From the NCBI RefSeq assembly GCF_000292915.1, contig NC_018513.1:2232001-2296000 (forward strand): a stretch of 64,000 nt of DNA. Direction: 5' to 3'. The notes below the pieces were generated by a model. That model was not told the DNA's origin. It worked only from the letters and a program-made list of their open reading frames with translations, and made no database searches. The stretch comes from Burkholderia cepacia GG4 (GTDB taxonomy: Bacteria; Pseudomonadota; Gammaproteobacteria; Burkholderiales; Burkholderiaceae). Shown here piece after piece: positions 42,128 through 51,136 of the stretch (position 1 is the stretch's first letter; each line of letters begins with the position of its first letter). Both the position numbers and the translations under genes were made by a program.

Positions 42128-44527
42128 TCATCGGAACAGCTTGCTCATGTCGACGTTGCGCTGCATCTGCTGGCGCATCGCCTCCATGTCTTCCTGCACG
42201 GTCGGCACGTGCGGCGCATCCCAGCGCACGCCGTTCACGTAGACGGTGCGCCAGCGCAGGTAGCCCCAGACGAACGAGAACTCGCGCCCCGCATCCTGCA
42301 GCGCGAGACCGCCGGTGACTTTCGGGTCGGTCAGGACGGCGCTGTCGGTCGGCGCGGTTGCATCCCGTGCCGCGCGGGCATTCTGCGCGGCCCGCTGCGC
42401 GGCGTCGTAGCGTTTCAGGATGTCGGCCTGTTGTGCGGTCAGCGGCGAACGCGGTTCGGGCTCCGGCGCAATGTTGGCGGCCGGCCCGAGGCCGAGCGCG
42501 CCCGCCCCCATCATCTGCATGATCTGTGACGGTCCAGGCACGCCGAGTTGCTGACGCTTCTTCCACTCGGCATGCTGGCGCTCGAACTCGGCCTGGCGGG
42601 TTTGCAGCGCTTTGATCTGGTTGTGGTTCCACACGTCGTCGTCGTCGCCAAGCGGCTTGAACCACGCGCGCGAGTCATGCATGAAGTTGTCGTACAGCGC
42701 ACTGATCGGCGCTTCCGGCGGCCCCATGTTCCAGTCGCCCCGCACCTCGAGCCACTGCTGCCATTTCTCGTCGAGCTGCAGCTGGAAGAAATCCTCGGCG
42801 CGCTTGGCACTTGCGCGCACCACCGGGCCGACGAACGGAATCGCGGACTGCAGGCCCGCGGCGATCGGCAGGACGGCCGGCGAAATGACGGCCGCCGCCT
42901 TCGGGTTCTGCGTGATCTTCCGGCTGACCGCGTTGCCCGCGTATCGGCTCACGGTCGGGCCGCCTTCTTTCTCGCATTCGAGCAGGTCGCGCCATTCGAG
43001 CCGCAGCTCCTCGTTCGCGCTGTCGAGATCGACCGCATCCTGCGGATAGGCGGCCTTGGCGGCGAGAAACGACGGTTGCGTACGCAAGTTGTCGAGCCGC
43101 ATCTTGCGCCAGCGCAGGTAAAGCCCATAGTGCGCGCGCATCAGGCCCGGTGTGCCGTGCTCCTTTGCATAGTAGTAGTCCGCGCTCGTGCTCACGTACG
43201 CCGAAAACGCCCGCTTGAGTCCAGGAGAAATCGCGAACGCCGCCGCCGCTTCGGCCGCGACACCGGGCCCCTTGATATCGAGCGGAACGCCGGCCTTGCG
43301 CGCTTCGCGATACATGTCGAGCAGCGGCACCTGCGACAGCTTGTCCGCATCGCCGGTGCCTCGCCCCTGCTCGCCCGGCCCGTAACCGCCGCCGACGTCC
43401 GAATGCACGCCCGGATAGACGATCTCCTCGCGCCCGTCCAGCGACGCATCGATCAGGTCGAGCGGGAACGATCCGCGCGGCTCGTGGGCGGCGACCATGT
43501 GGACGCAACGGCGCACGTAGTACGGTACCCCCATCAGTTCCTTGCGCCCCCAGCCGCCATGCCCGTCGAACAGCGTCGCGGCGGTGCCCTGCGCGATGCC
43601 GACCGACGCGACCGTATCGAAGATGCCGAGAAAGTCGTACGACACGGGTACGCCGCACAGGCTGAAATCGGGGTCCAGCGCATCGGCCAGCCAGTTCGAG
43701 AACGTGCGGGCCTCGGCCGCACCGCGCGAGAAACCGAACACGTACAGGCGGATGCGCTGCAGCTTCGGCTTGCCCTTGACCAGCAGATCGCCCACGCGCT
43801 CCTTCAGTTGCGCGCAGCGGGCCCGCAGCGCGGTGCGCCGCTTCTCGTCCCACGCACGCATCGTCGCGGTCCAGTTCGCGGTATCGACCTCGCCCTTGAG
43901 CTGCGCCCAGAGCGTGTCGCGGTCCCAGGTCAGCTCGATGCCGTTCTGCTCGGCCGCCATCAGCTTGAGCGCGCCGACGCTCGAACTGCCGCGCGCGTTG
44001 ATGTCGCCGAGGCTGCCCGGCTTCGGCGGCGTGCCGCCGAGATCGATGCCCTTGAAATTCAGGTCGACGCTGACGGCCTTCGCGAGCGCCTTGTCGCTCT
44101 TGCCGAGCGCCGCGGACAGCGAATTGCCGAACGCGAGCGCATGCACGACGTTGTGCAGCTGCAGCAGTGCCCAGTTGATGCGGCCCTCGCCGGCCCATCC
44201 CGCCGCGGCACCCGCCGCGGCCTGCAGGCCGACGCCCTGGTCGCCGATCTCGTCGACGAACGGTGTACCGACGCCCGCCACGTAAATCGCGCTGTGATAC
44301 TTGTCGCGCGGAAACACGTCGAACAGACGCGCGACGTTGCTGTGCTTGCCGCCCGAGCGATCGCGATCGGCGTTGTTGCGCGTGCCGTCGAAGAAGATGC
44401 CGACATGCAGCGTCTTGCAGCAGCTCATCCCGTCGTCGTCGTGGAGCCGGCGCATGATCGCGTCCTGCTCCGCCTTGGTCACGACCCCGACGTCCTGCCG
44501 GTCCGCGCTCGCGAATCGGAAGCTCAT
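42128..44527 (-). CDS. DUF2235/Tle1-family T6SS phospholipase effector
   Basis: This 799-residue protein has the DUF2235 alpha/beta hydrolase opening LHVGIFFDGTRNNADRDRSG, nucleophile elbow VFGFSRGAAEA (Ser267) and catalytic-Asp motif PGVHSDVGGGYGPGEQ. Tle1 enzymes are phospholipases delivered by T6SS into the target periplasm. The C-terminal ~350 residues contain helical and Ala-rich stretches (ISPAVLPIAAGLQSAIPFVG is hydrophobic) that may insert in membranes or contact VgrG. There is no signal peptide, as expected for VgrG-borne cargo. Its start overlaps the DUF3304 lipoprotein stop by ATGA, and it follows vgrG-DUF4123 in the same operon. Confidence 0.9.
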   Translation of the reverse strand: MSFRFASADRQDVGVVTKAEQDAIMRRLHDDDGMSCCKTLHVGIFFDGTRNNADRDRSGGKHSNVARLFDVFPRDKYHSAIYVAGVGTPFVDEIGDQGVGLQAAAGAAAGWAGEGRINWALLQLHNVVHALAFGNSLSAALGKSDKALAKAVSVDLNFKGIDLGGTPPKPGSLGDINARGSSSVGALKLMAAEQNGIELTWDRDTLWAQLKGEVDTANWTATMRAWDEKRRTALRARCAQLKERVGDLLVKGKPKLQRIRLYVFGFSRGAAEARTFSNWLADALDPDFSLCGVPVSYDFLGIFDTVASVGIAQGTAATLFDGHGGWGRKELMGVPYYVRRCVHMVAAHEPRGSFPLDLIDASLDGREEIVYPGVHSDVGGGYGPGEQGRGTGDADKLSQVPLLDMYREARKAGVPLDIKGPGVAAEAAAAFAISPGLKRAFSAYVSTSADYYYAKEHGTPGLMRAHYGLYLRWRKMRLDNLRTQPSFLAAKAAYPQDAVDLDSANEELRLEWRDLLECEKEGGPTVSRYAGNAVSRKITQNPKAAAVISPAVLPIAAGLQSAIPFVGPVVRASAKRAEDFFQLQLDEKWQQWLEVRGDWNMGPPEAPISALYDNFMHDSRAWFKPLGDDDDVWNHNQIKALQTRQAEFERQHAEWKKRQQLGVPGPSQIMQMMGAGALGLGPAANIAPEPEPRSPLTAQQADILKRYDAAQRAAQNARAARDATAPTDSAVLTDPKVTGGLALQDAGREFSFVWGYLRWRTVYVNGVRWDAPHVPTVQEDMEAMRQQMQRNVDMSKLFR

Positions 44528-45114
44528 CGCGCGATCCTCTTGTCTGGATTCGGGCACTGCGGATCGCTGTTGCGCAACGTGAAGTTGCCCGGACAGGCTT
44601 CATCGGGCGCCTGGAGGTTCTCTGGAAAGCCGCGGTAGCCGGGCATCCACTGCGATGCGTAGACCTTGATCCGGTCGTGCGGAAAGAACAGGACCCACAG
44701 GAACCCGTCCGAGAATGCGTCGTAGCGCTCGACCGGCACGACGCGGCTCGCGAGCGCCTTCGGATCCTTCTTGAACAGGTTGTCGTCGCGCCACTGCAGG
44801 TTGACGGTCAGCCCCGGATGCCATTGCTTCGGCAACGCGACGCAGCAGATGATCGCGCCACCGCCGCTGCCGATGCGTGCCGGAACCGCGCCGCCCCAGG
44901 TGCCGTCGACATGGAACGTGCCGATCGGAACATCGGTATAGTTGAGGGCATTCAGCTTGAGGCCCATCGTTTCGGGCGCGGCCGACGCGCTCGAGGCACT
45001 CGAAGCCGACGCCGACACATCCGTCGCGCGCGAGCACCCGGCCGTCCCCAGCAAGATGGTCACGAACATCAGCAGCCGAGCGGCAAACGTCGTGGAACCG
45101 GCATTCAGATTCAT
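44524..45114 (-). CDS. DUF3304-family lipoprotein, probable Tle immunity protein
   Basis: This 196-residue protein has a lipoprotein signal (LLMFVTILLGTAGC) and a Ser/Ala-rich tether. Its globular domain (GLKLNALNYTDVPIGTFHVD, GGGAIICCVALPKQWHPGLT) has typical DUF3304 features, including the CC pair. It lies directly before the Tle1 effector gene with ATGA overlap. The equivalent gene at 30768 holds the same place in the second module. A lipid-anchored periplasmic position suits neutralising an incoming phospholipase. Confidence 0.85.
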   Translation of the reverse strand: MNLNAGSTTFAARLLMFVTILLGTAGCSRATDVSASASSASSASAAPETMGLKLNALNYTDVPIGTFHVDGTWGGAVPARIGSGGGAIICCVALPKQWHPGLTVNLQWRDDNLFKKDPKALASRVVPVERYDAFSDGFLWVLFFPHDRIKVYASQWMPGYRGFPENLQAPDEACPGNFTLRNSDPQCPNPDKRIAR

Positions 45115-45236
45115 CTCTTGATCCTCTTGTCCGACGCCGTGCGGCGCCGATCGCTATCAACTGCGTGATGTACCCGTCGCATGCGTGGCCGGCGTGACCG
45201 GTGCCGTCGTCCGCATCCGCGCGAAACCGCACCGCC

Positions 45237-46094
45237 CTACGCGGACGACGCTGCCGGCGCCTGCTCCGTCACGAGATACCCGGCCGCCTCGAGCGCATCG
45301 AGCGCGGCCCGCGGTGCCGCCGCGGGCGATCCGTCGTGCCGCGCCCACGCCGCGCTCACGCATGCATGGGCCTGCGACGGCGTCGCCACCAGCCGGCCGA
45401 AGCTCTCCGGGCGCTGGCGCACATGAAAAATCAGCGTGTCGATCTTCGCAGCCTGCCGCAATCGCTCGACCTGATTCTCGTCGAGCACGTACGGCTCGCC
45501 GCTGCGCCCGGCGTCCTCGCCATCGCCGGCGACCTCGCCCGCGTCGTCGAGCGCGAGCGCGACGAGGGCCCCGGTGCGGTCGAACGCGTGCCACGCGTCG
45601 ATGCCGTCCGTGAAACGGCGACGCTGCGCAGGTGTGAGCGTCGCGAGCCACGCTGGCAGGCAGCGCGTGTCGGCCAGACGCACGAGAAACGTTTCGCCGT
45701 CGGCGGCCGCGCTCGCTTCCAGCTGTCCGCGCAGATGCGCGGCGAGCGCGGCCGTGTCGCGCGCGCCGTGCAACAGGCTCAGCATCGGTCGCCCGGACGT
45801 CTCGCGCAGGATGATCTCGAGCATCGCGATGCGTGCGGCCGCATCGGCAGGCAACGGCACGACGCAGGGCGAAATCGACATCAGGTCATCACCGTCATAC
45901 ACGCCTTCGTAAAGGACGACGACGGCATCGTTGCGGTCGGCCGCGGGCAGCCGTTCACGCAACTCCGGCGCGAAACCCATGTCGAGCAGCACGTGCCAGC
46001 GGCCGCCGGCCGGCGCGCGTTCGAACAGCGCACGCAGGCGGTCCGGCGTGTCGTCGGGATAGCGGTCGATCCAGTCGGTCGTATCGATCGTCAT
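45237..46094 (-). CDS. DUF4123 T6SS effector chaperone/adaptor
   Basis: This 285-residue cytoplasmic protein has the DUF4123 domain at about 30-150 (HVLLDMGFAPELRERLPAAD, SPCVVPLPADAAARIAMLEI, MLSLLHGARDTAALAAHLRG). The start MTIDTTDWID lies 2 nt after the stop of the third-kind vgrG at 46097, whose cargo it should load, probably the Tle1 lipase encoded two genes downstream. It is only distantly similar to the DUF4123 protein at 31627, consistent with different effector specificity. A 122-nt gap without a gene follows. Confidence 0.87.
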   Translation of the reverse strand: MTIDTTDWIDRYPDDTPDRLRALFERAPAGGRWHVLLDMGFAPELRERLPAADRNDAVVVLYEGVYDGDDLMSISPCVVPLPADAAARIAMLEIILRETSGRPMLSLLHGARDTAALAAHLRGQLEASAAADGETFLVRLADTRCLPAWLATLTPAQRRRFTDGIDAWHAFDRTGALVALALDDAGEVAGDGEDAGRSGEPYVLDENQVERLRQAAKIDTLIFHVRQRPESFGRLVATPSQAHACVSAAWARHDGSPAAAPRAALDALEAAGYLVTEQAPAASSA

Positions 46095-46096
46095 GT

Positions 46097-48892
46097 TCAG
46101 ATCGCCTTGCCCGCCAGCGCGCTGCCCGACTGCATCGCGTGCAGCAGGCATTCGACGCAGACCTTCTCGGGAAACTGCGGCAACGGCGGATTCATCTGAT
46201 CGGGGCCCACGAACGCGTGCTGTGCGGCATACACGACGAATTTGCCCGGGCAACCGAACGTGACGTCGCCGCCTTCGATCGTCACGTGCGCGCCGCCGCT
46301 CACCGCGAGATGCACGGTCTTCTTCGCGGCGATCTCGACATCAGCGCTCGCGGACGCGATCTTCAGGTCGTCGCGCGCGCGCAAGCCGAGCACGTCGCGC
46401 TGCGCCTGCAGCGTCAGACCGTCCTTGCCAGCGATCACGCTCATGCCGACGCCGCTGGCGTGACTCGCGCCGGCCAGCCAGCCGATGCCCTGCCCGCTGT
46501 GAACGCGCAGCTGCTGCGCGGCGGCGAGATTGAAGTCGGCGCCGCTGCCGAGCGACAGCGTTTCGCCGGCCGCCCATTGCAGCGCCTGCCCGGCAATCAG
46601 CCCGTGCCCGCCCTGTGCCTCGATGCCGAGCACGGCGTCGCCCGTATGCGGCAACGCGTTGCCCGTCGAGCGCTGCGCGGCGTCGGCCGACGCCTGCGCG
46701 TAGCCGTTCGCGCCGACCGTCGTCGCGAAGCTCTGCGCGAGCGCGTCGAGCGGCGCGGCACTGCCGTTCAGCGACGACTGGCCGGCCTGCTCCACGCCGC
46801 GCTGCGCGGCGAACGGCAGCGTCCGGTGTGTGTCGGTGGTCTTGTCGAACCGGCCGACCAGCGCGACGTGTCGCGCCAGCAGCGCCTGCAGCGCCGACGC
46901 ATCGCCCGCAGGCTGGGCCGCGCCCGCGGGCGCATAGCTCGACACCAGCAGGCCGCGCGTCGCACGCATCGCGCCGTAAGCGTCCGAACGCAATTCGACG
47001 CCCTGGCCGCGAAAACTGCCGAGATAGTTGTCGGACTGGTGACGCAGGTGGCCCAGGTTCAGCTGCGTCGCCGCGTGCGTCGTCGCCATCTGCAAGCGCC
47101 CCATGCCGTCGGTATCGTCCGCGACGAGCTGGTTGTGGCCTTGCCCGTCGAAGCCCTGGCTCTTGAAGCCCGACAGCGCGCCGGCGTGATTGTGGTGCTC
47201 CGCGCCGCCGCCGGCGCCGTGCCACGCGGGGCTGTGCCCGCTCGCGAGATTGCCCTGCGCGCTCGGCGCATGATCGCTCGCCTGCGTGTAGACCGTCGCG
47301 TCGAGCGGCTGCCCGGCCGCGCCGCCCGGCGAAGGCGACTCGCCGCCTTCGCCGCGGCCGTTGAACAGGCCGCCGAGCACGATCGGCCGGTGGACCAGCC
47401 CGTGGTGAAACTGCACGAGCACCTCATGGCCGATGCGCGGTACCTGCTGGAGCCCGTGGCCATCACTCGCGAGGCGTTGAATCGCGCGCGTCGGATAGGT
47501 GCCCGCATCGTCTTGTGCCTGCCAATGGAAACGCACGCGCAAGCGCCCCTGCGCATCCGCGTGCACCGGCCCGGTCGCGCCGGGCTGCGCGTCGCCGGTC
47601 GGGCCGACCACGATCGCCGTCTGCGCACCCAGTGCCGTCGGAACCGGATTGAGTCGTTGCCCGGTTCCGTCGGCCAGCGTCGGCCGCCAGACCTGCGTGC
47701 GCGGCACGGCATCGAACCGGTTCGCGTAGCCGCCCACCTTCGCCTGGCCGAGCACGCGCGGATCGAGCGCCGCGGCCGGCAACGGTCCGAGCTGCCGCTC
47801 GATCGCTGCCATGACGGTCGCGGGAAGATTGTTGATCCCGACATGCTCGACGCGCGTCACCAGGAAATCCTCGGGCGCCGCGGCACCGCGCACCGCCTGC
47901 CACCCGGAATCGACGAGTTTCAGCGCGCGCCCGGCCCGCGCGGTGCGCAGCGTGCCGTAGCCGGTCCAGAAACTCGCGCGCGACACGATCGCATCGACCT
48001 GCCGCCGTGCCGTGTCTTCCGCTTCGCGCAGGGTGTCGAATGCCTCCGGCCCGACGTCGTCGTAGAGCTCGCGCGCGCCGTTCGGCCGACCGAGGTTCGC
48101 GCTCGCGGTCGTCGCCTGGTTCGCGCGGTAATCGCTGCTGATCAGCGTGACGCGATCGGCCGTCAGCGACAGCGACTGGCCGATCCCGAGGATCACGTCG
48201 TCGGTGTCGGTCGCCGTCCCGCTCGAGCGGCGCGGCACCCCGCCGCGCCGCGCCGACGTGTCGTCCTCGGCCAGTTGCGCGCTGTCGTCGAACACCAGCA
48301 TCGTATGCCCGGCAGGCGCGTCCTCGTCCTCGACGAAACAGAAGCCGAGGCCTGCATCGGCCAGCAGGTGCTGCACGAATTCGTAGTGCGTATGGGTGCG
48401 GTACTGCACGCGGTACGCACCGGGGCCCAGCGCCTCGAGACGCCGGCTCGCGTCCGGCGTGAGGCGCCAGCGCGCGATCGTTGCGTAGGGCGCGAACACC
48501 GTGTCGAGCACGTCGGCGAGCGTCTGGTTCACGAAGGTCCGCTCGTCGCGCGCATGCGTGAGTGCCGCGAGCCACGGCACGATCTGAAGATGGTAGCGAG
48601 CGAGGCCCGCGTCGTAACCGACGCACTCGGCCTCGGCGACGAGTCCGCTGCGCACGGTCGTCGTTCCGTTCGCCAGCGTGGTGCGAATCGCGGCGCGCTG
48701 CCCCAGCAGCGCGTCGAGATCCAGGGCGGGATCCGTCGACAGCGCATCGACGTTCCACTGAAACAGATCGGAGAGCGATTCGCGACCGGTCCAGCGCTCG
48801 ATTTGAAATGCAGCAAGCGCACCGGCTCCGTCCAGCGAATACAGGCGATTGAATGCGCCGAACAGAGACGCAAATTCCGTGATGACGCTCAT
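46097..48892 (-). CDS. T6SS spike protein VgrG (DUF2345 C-terminus)
   Basis: This 931-residue protein has the gp27-like region (FQWNVDALSTDPALDLDALL, YEFVQHLLADAGLGFCFVED, GGYANRFDAVPRTQVWRP) and the gp5 OB/needle segment (about 425-520: GRLRVRFHWQAQDDAG, VPRIGHEVLVQFHHGLVHRP). A DUF2345 needle extends to about 890 (VTIEGGDVTFGCPGKFVVYA), with the tail KVCVECLLHAMQSG. No fused toxin is present. It is the first gene of the eleven-gene minus-strand effector series; the A/T-rich region upstream (48893-49386) should contain its promoter and that of the divergent PAAR gene. Confidence 0.94.
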   Translation of the reverse strand: MSVITEFASLFGAFNRLYSLDGAGALAAFQIERWTGRESLSDLFQWNVDALSTDPALDLDALLGQRAAIRTTLANGTTTVRSGLVAEAECVGYDAGLARYHLQIVPWLAALTHARDERTFVNQTLADVLDTVFAPYATIARWRLTPDASRRLEALGPGAYRVQYRTHTHYEFVQHLLADAGLGFCFVEDEDAPAGHTMLVFDDSAQLAEDDTSARRGGVPRRSSGTATDTDDVILGIGQSLSLTADRVTLISSDYRANQATTASANLGRPNGARELYDDVGPEAFDTLREAEDTARRQVDAIVSRASFWTGYGTLRTARAGRALKLVDSGWQAVRGAAAPEDFLVTRVEHVGINNLPATVMAAIERQLGPLPAAALDPRVLGQAKVGGYANRFDAVPRTQVWRPTLADGTGQRLNPVPTALGAQTAIVVGPTGDAQPGATGPVHADAQGRLRVRFHWQAQDDAGTYPTRAIQRLASDGHGLQQVPRIGHEVLVQFHHGLVHRPIVLGGLFNGRGEGGESPSPGGAAGQPLDATVYTQASDHAPSAQGNLASGHSPAWHGAGGGAEHHNHAGALSGFKSQGFDGQGHNQLVADDTDGMGRLQMATTHAATQLNLGHLRHQSDNYLGSFRGQGVELRSDAYGAMRATRGLLVSSYAPAGAAQPAGDASALQALLARHVALVGRFDKTTDTHRTLPFAAQRGVEQAGQSSLNGSAAPLDALAQSFATTVGANGYAQASADAAQRSTGNALPHTGDAVLGIEAQGGHGLIAGQALQWAAGETLSLGSGADFNLAAAQQLRVHSGQGIGWLAGASHASGVGMSVIAGKDGLTLQAQRDVLGLRARDDLKIASASADVEIAAKKTVHLAVSGGAHVTIEGGDVTFGCPGKFVVYAAQHAFVGPDQMNPPLPQFPEKVCVECLLHAMQSGSALAGKAI

Positions 48893-49386
48893 GCGATTCC
48901 CGCTCTCTCAGGATTTGACGTTTTTAAATGCATATTGCTGCGACGAACACGGGACGATGCATGATCGTCGGCATCGCGATCGCCATGCCGAACCGGCAGG
49001 AAACACGCGACTCCCCGGTCACGCCCCGGCGCGCGGAGCGGCCCCACGCATCGAGCGAGACTCACGCGAACCGGACCGGATGATACGACCCCTATTTGAA
49101 GCTTACTATTTTAAATTACGTCGTCACGCTCCGCCATAGGCAAACAGTCCTAGATTTAAAAATACGAGACCTTGACGCACGGGCTTCACACACGATAATG
49201 ACTGCCTTTGGATCGACGGATATGCGAATATTCAATCGAAACAGGAAATTATTTCCGTAAGGTAATAAATACCTGATTCCGTCGATATTGATTCGAAAAA
49301 TGCTGCCGATAAAATCCGCCACCGCGCCGCACCCGACCTCGACGCCCGGACGCATTGACGGCAATCCAGCAAGGAGGCCCATCCGG
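48893..49386. other. A/T-rich divergent intergenic region between vgrG and the PAAR gene
   Basis: About 494 nt with no supported gene. The line 49201-49260 is about 38% GC by hand count, far below the neighbouring genes. Two adjacent small dyads occur: GGAAATTATTTCC (49244-49256) and AGGTA-N5-TACCT (49260-49274). ATGCAT-centred A/T sequence lies just upstream of vgrG. Both promoters should be here; such A/T-rich islands are common binding sites of H-NS-like silencers. Confidence 0.55.
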
Positions 49387-49650
49387 ATGACGAAACCCTT
49401 CATCGTGCTTGGCGACAAGCACAGCCACGGCGGCACCGTGACCAGCGCGTCCACCGTGTCGTCGGTCGACGGTCGCGGCATCGCGCGCCGCAACGACACG
49501 GTGACGTGTCCGACACACGGGCCCAACTACATCGTCGACGGCGACGACACGATGATCGTGCAGGGCGAAGGCGTCGCGCGCGACGGCTACAAGACCGCCT
49601 GCGGCGCCGTGCTGATCGCGAGCCGCTCGGCGGGAAGCGACGGCACCTGA
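49387..49650 (+). CDS. PAAR-domain T6SS spike-tip protein
   Basis: An 87-residue single-domain PAAR protein: MTKPFIVLGDKHSHGGTVTS, then CPTHGPNYIVDGDDTMIVQG and GYKTACGAVLIAS. The His and Cys residues can bind the zinc that shapes the cone on the VgrG tip. AAGGAGG at 49371-49377 precedes the ATG by 9 nt and fixes the start. No toxin extension is fused. It is divergent from vgrG and 44 nt ahead of the thiolase-motif gene, probably co-transcribed with it. Confidence 0.93.
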   Translation: MTKPFIVLGDKHSHGGTVTSASTVSSVDGRGIARRNDTVTCPTHGPNYIVDGDDTMIVQGEGVARDGYKTACGAVLIASRSAGSDGT

Positions 49651-49694
49651 CACACAGCCGGCCAGTCACAGAGGACACAGAGGAAGCGACGGGA

Positions 49695-51089
49695 ATGATC
49701 ACGGGGTTGCGCAAGACGGCGTTCGTCGCCGTACTGTTCGTTGCGGTGTGGGCGGCCGTGCTCGTCTGGTGGAAGACGACCCATCACACGCCGACCGCAC
49801 GGGAGCTGCTGCTGTGCGGGCTCGTGCTGCCGGCGGCGCTCGCCGTTTGCGTGGCCTGGATGCGCCGCGGGCTCGGCCAAGGTCCGGCACGCGCCGCCGC
49901 GGCACCGGCGGCGGTCGCGTCCCCGGACGCAGCGGCCGCGCAAGACACCGCGTCGCGCACGTGGTCGGCCCTGCTGCTCGACAGCAGCGTCAGACTGCCG
50001 ACGGGCGCGACGACCGCCGACATCGATGCGGCGGCACGGGAAGAACGTCCGGTCGCGCTGCATCCCGACCTGCAGCGCCCGGACGGAACCGGCGTATTCG
50101 CGAGCACCGTCGAATCGGTTTCCGTGGACCGGTTCGATGAAAGCCTGCTCGCGCCGGGCGCGCGCGAAACGCTCGAGGACGAGCACTGGCGCGGGCTGCT
50201 GCTGGCCGCCGATGCGCTCGACGAATTGCGCGAGCGTCATGCCGTGTTGTCCGGCGCGGGCCCCGACGCGCCGCCGCTGCGGCTCCATCTGCTGATACCG
50301 GAACGCTGGCAACCGGTCGCGGCCACCCTCGCCGCCTGGCTCGATGCGCACACGGCGCGCGAAGCCGTCGCGCCGGGCATCGTGCGCGCGCAACTGCGCA
50401 CGGTCGCCGATCCCGTCCAGGCGTGGGCCGTCGTCGACGAGCTGATCCAGGCGTTGCACCTGCAACCGTCCGGCGATCTGCACGTGGTACTCGCCTTCGA
50501 CTCCCTCGCCAGCCAGGACGCCATCGACGCGCTGGCCAGCACGGGCCGGCTCTACGGCCGCGATCGCCCGAACGGCCTGACGCCCGGCGAAGGCGCGTGC
50601 GCGCTGCTGCTCGGCCACCCCGACGCACCGCAGGCGACGCCCGTCCCTGCCGTGCATCGCCTCGTGTCCGCGCGCCGCCCGACGTCGGCGGACCACGGCA
50701 AGGCCGAAGCGGCGACGCTCGAGCAGTTGCTCGCCGAGACGGCGACACGGTTGTCGATGCTGCACCCGGACCTGTCGGCGCCCGGACTCGTTACCGACGC
50801 CGATCAACGCAGCAGCCGGCGCACCGAAGTCGTGACCGTCATCGAACAGAGATGGGGGGATGAAGCCGCCGAGCGCAGCCGACACCTCGGGCTCGCCAAC
50901 GGCGCGAGCGGCGCGGCCCTCGCGCTGACCGCACTCGCCGTCGCCGCCGAGCGTGCGACGGAAGACCGGCAAGCGGTGTTCGCGGCATCGGTCAGCGATC
51001 CGCTCGCGCGTGGCGTGATGCTCGTGACACCCGCGATGACAGTCGAGGCCGCTGCGCCCGCGCGGCAATCCGGGACGATCGCCGCGTGA
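49695..51089 (+). CDS. T6SS-island membrane protein with thiolase-like motif, function unknown
   Basis: This 464-residue protein has two N-terminal membrane helices (about 9-26 and 39-57), an Ala-rich linker and a large soluble domain. That domain contains GLTPGEGACALLLGHP (P297-G298-E299-G300), which closely resembles the PGEGA motif of beta-ketoacyl synthases, but the usual active-site Cys block is not evident. The C-terminal end is Ala/Val-rich. It follows the PAAR gene by 44 nt and is convergent with tssF, so it belongs to the T6SS island. An envelope-anchored structural or regulatory role is more likely than fatty-acid synthesis. I know of no assigned function. Confidence 0.72.
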   Translation: MITGLRKTAFVAVLFVAVWAAVLVWWKTTHHTPTARELLLCGLVLPAALAVCVAWMRRGLGQGPARAAAAPAAVASPDAAAAQDTASRTWSALLLDSSVRLPTGATTADIDAAAREERPVALHPDLQRPDGTGVFASTVESVSVDRFDESLLAPGARETLEDEHWRGLLLAADALDELRERHAVLSGAGPDAPPLRLHLLIPERWQPVAATLAAWLDAHTAREAVAPGIVRAQLRTVADPVQAWAVVDELIQALHLQPSGDLHVVLAFDSLASQDAIDALASTGRLYGRDRPNGLTPGEGACALLLGHPDAPQATPVPAVHRLVSARRPTSADHGKAEAATLEQLLAETATRLSMLHPDLSAPGLVTDADQRSSRRTEVVTVIEQRWGDEAAERSRHLGLANGASGAALALTALAVAAERATEDRQAVFAASVSDPLARGVMLVTPAMTVEAAAPARQSGTIAA

Positions 51090-51136
51090 CCGGACGCACT
51101 GGCGCGCCCGTCGCACCCTACTGCACATGCCGCCGG

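Noticed and set aside
45833..48964. 1043-codon open frame opposite the vgrG at 46097
   Set aside because: Antisense shadow; the minus-strand frame contains every VgrG domain in order.
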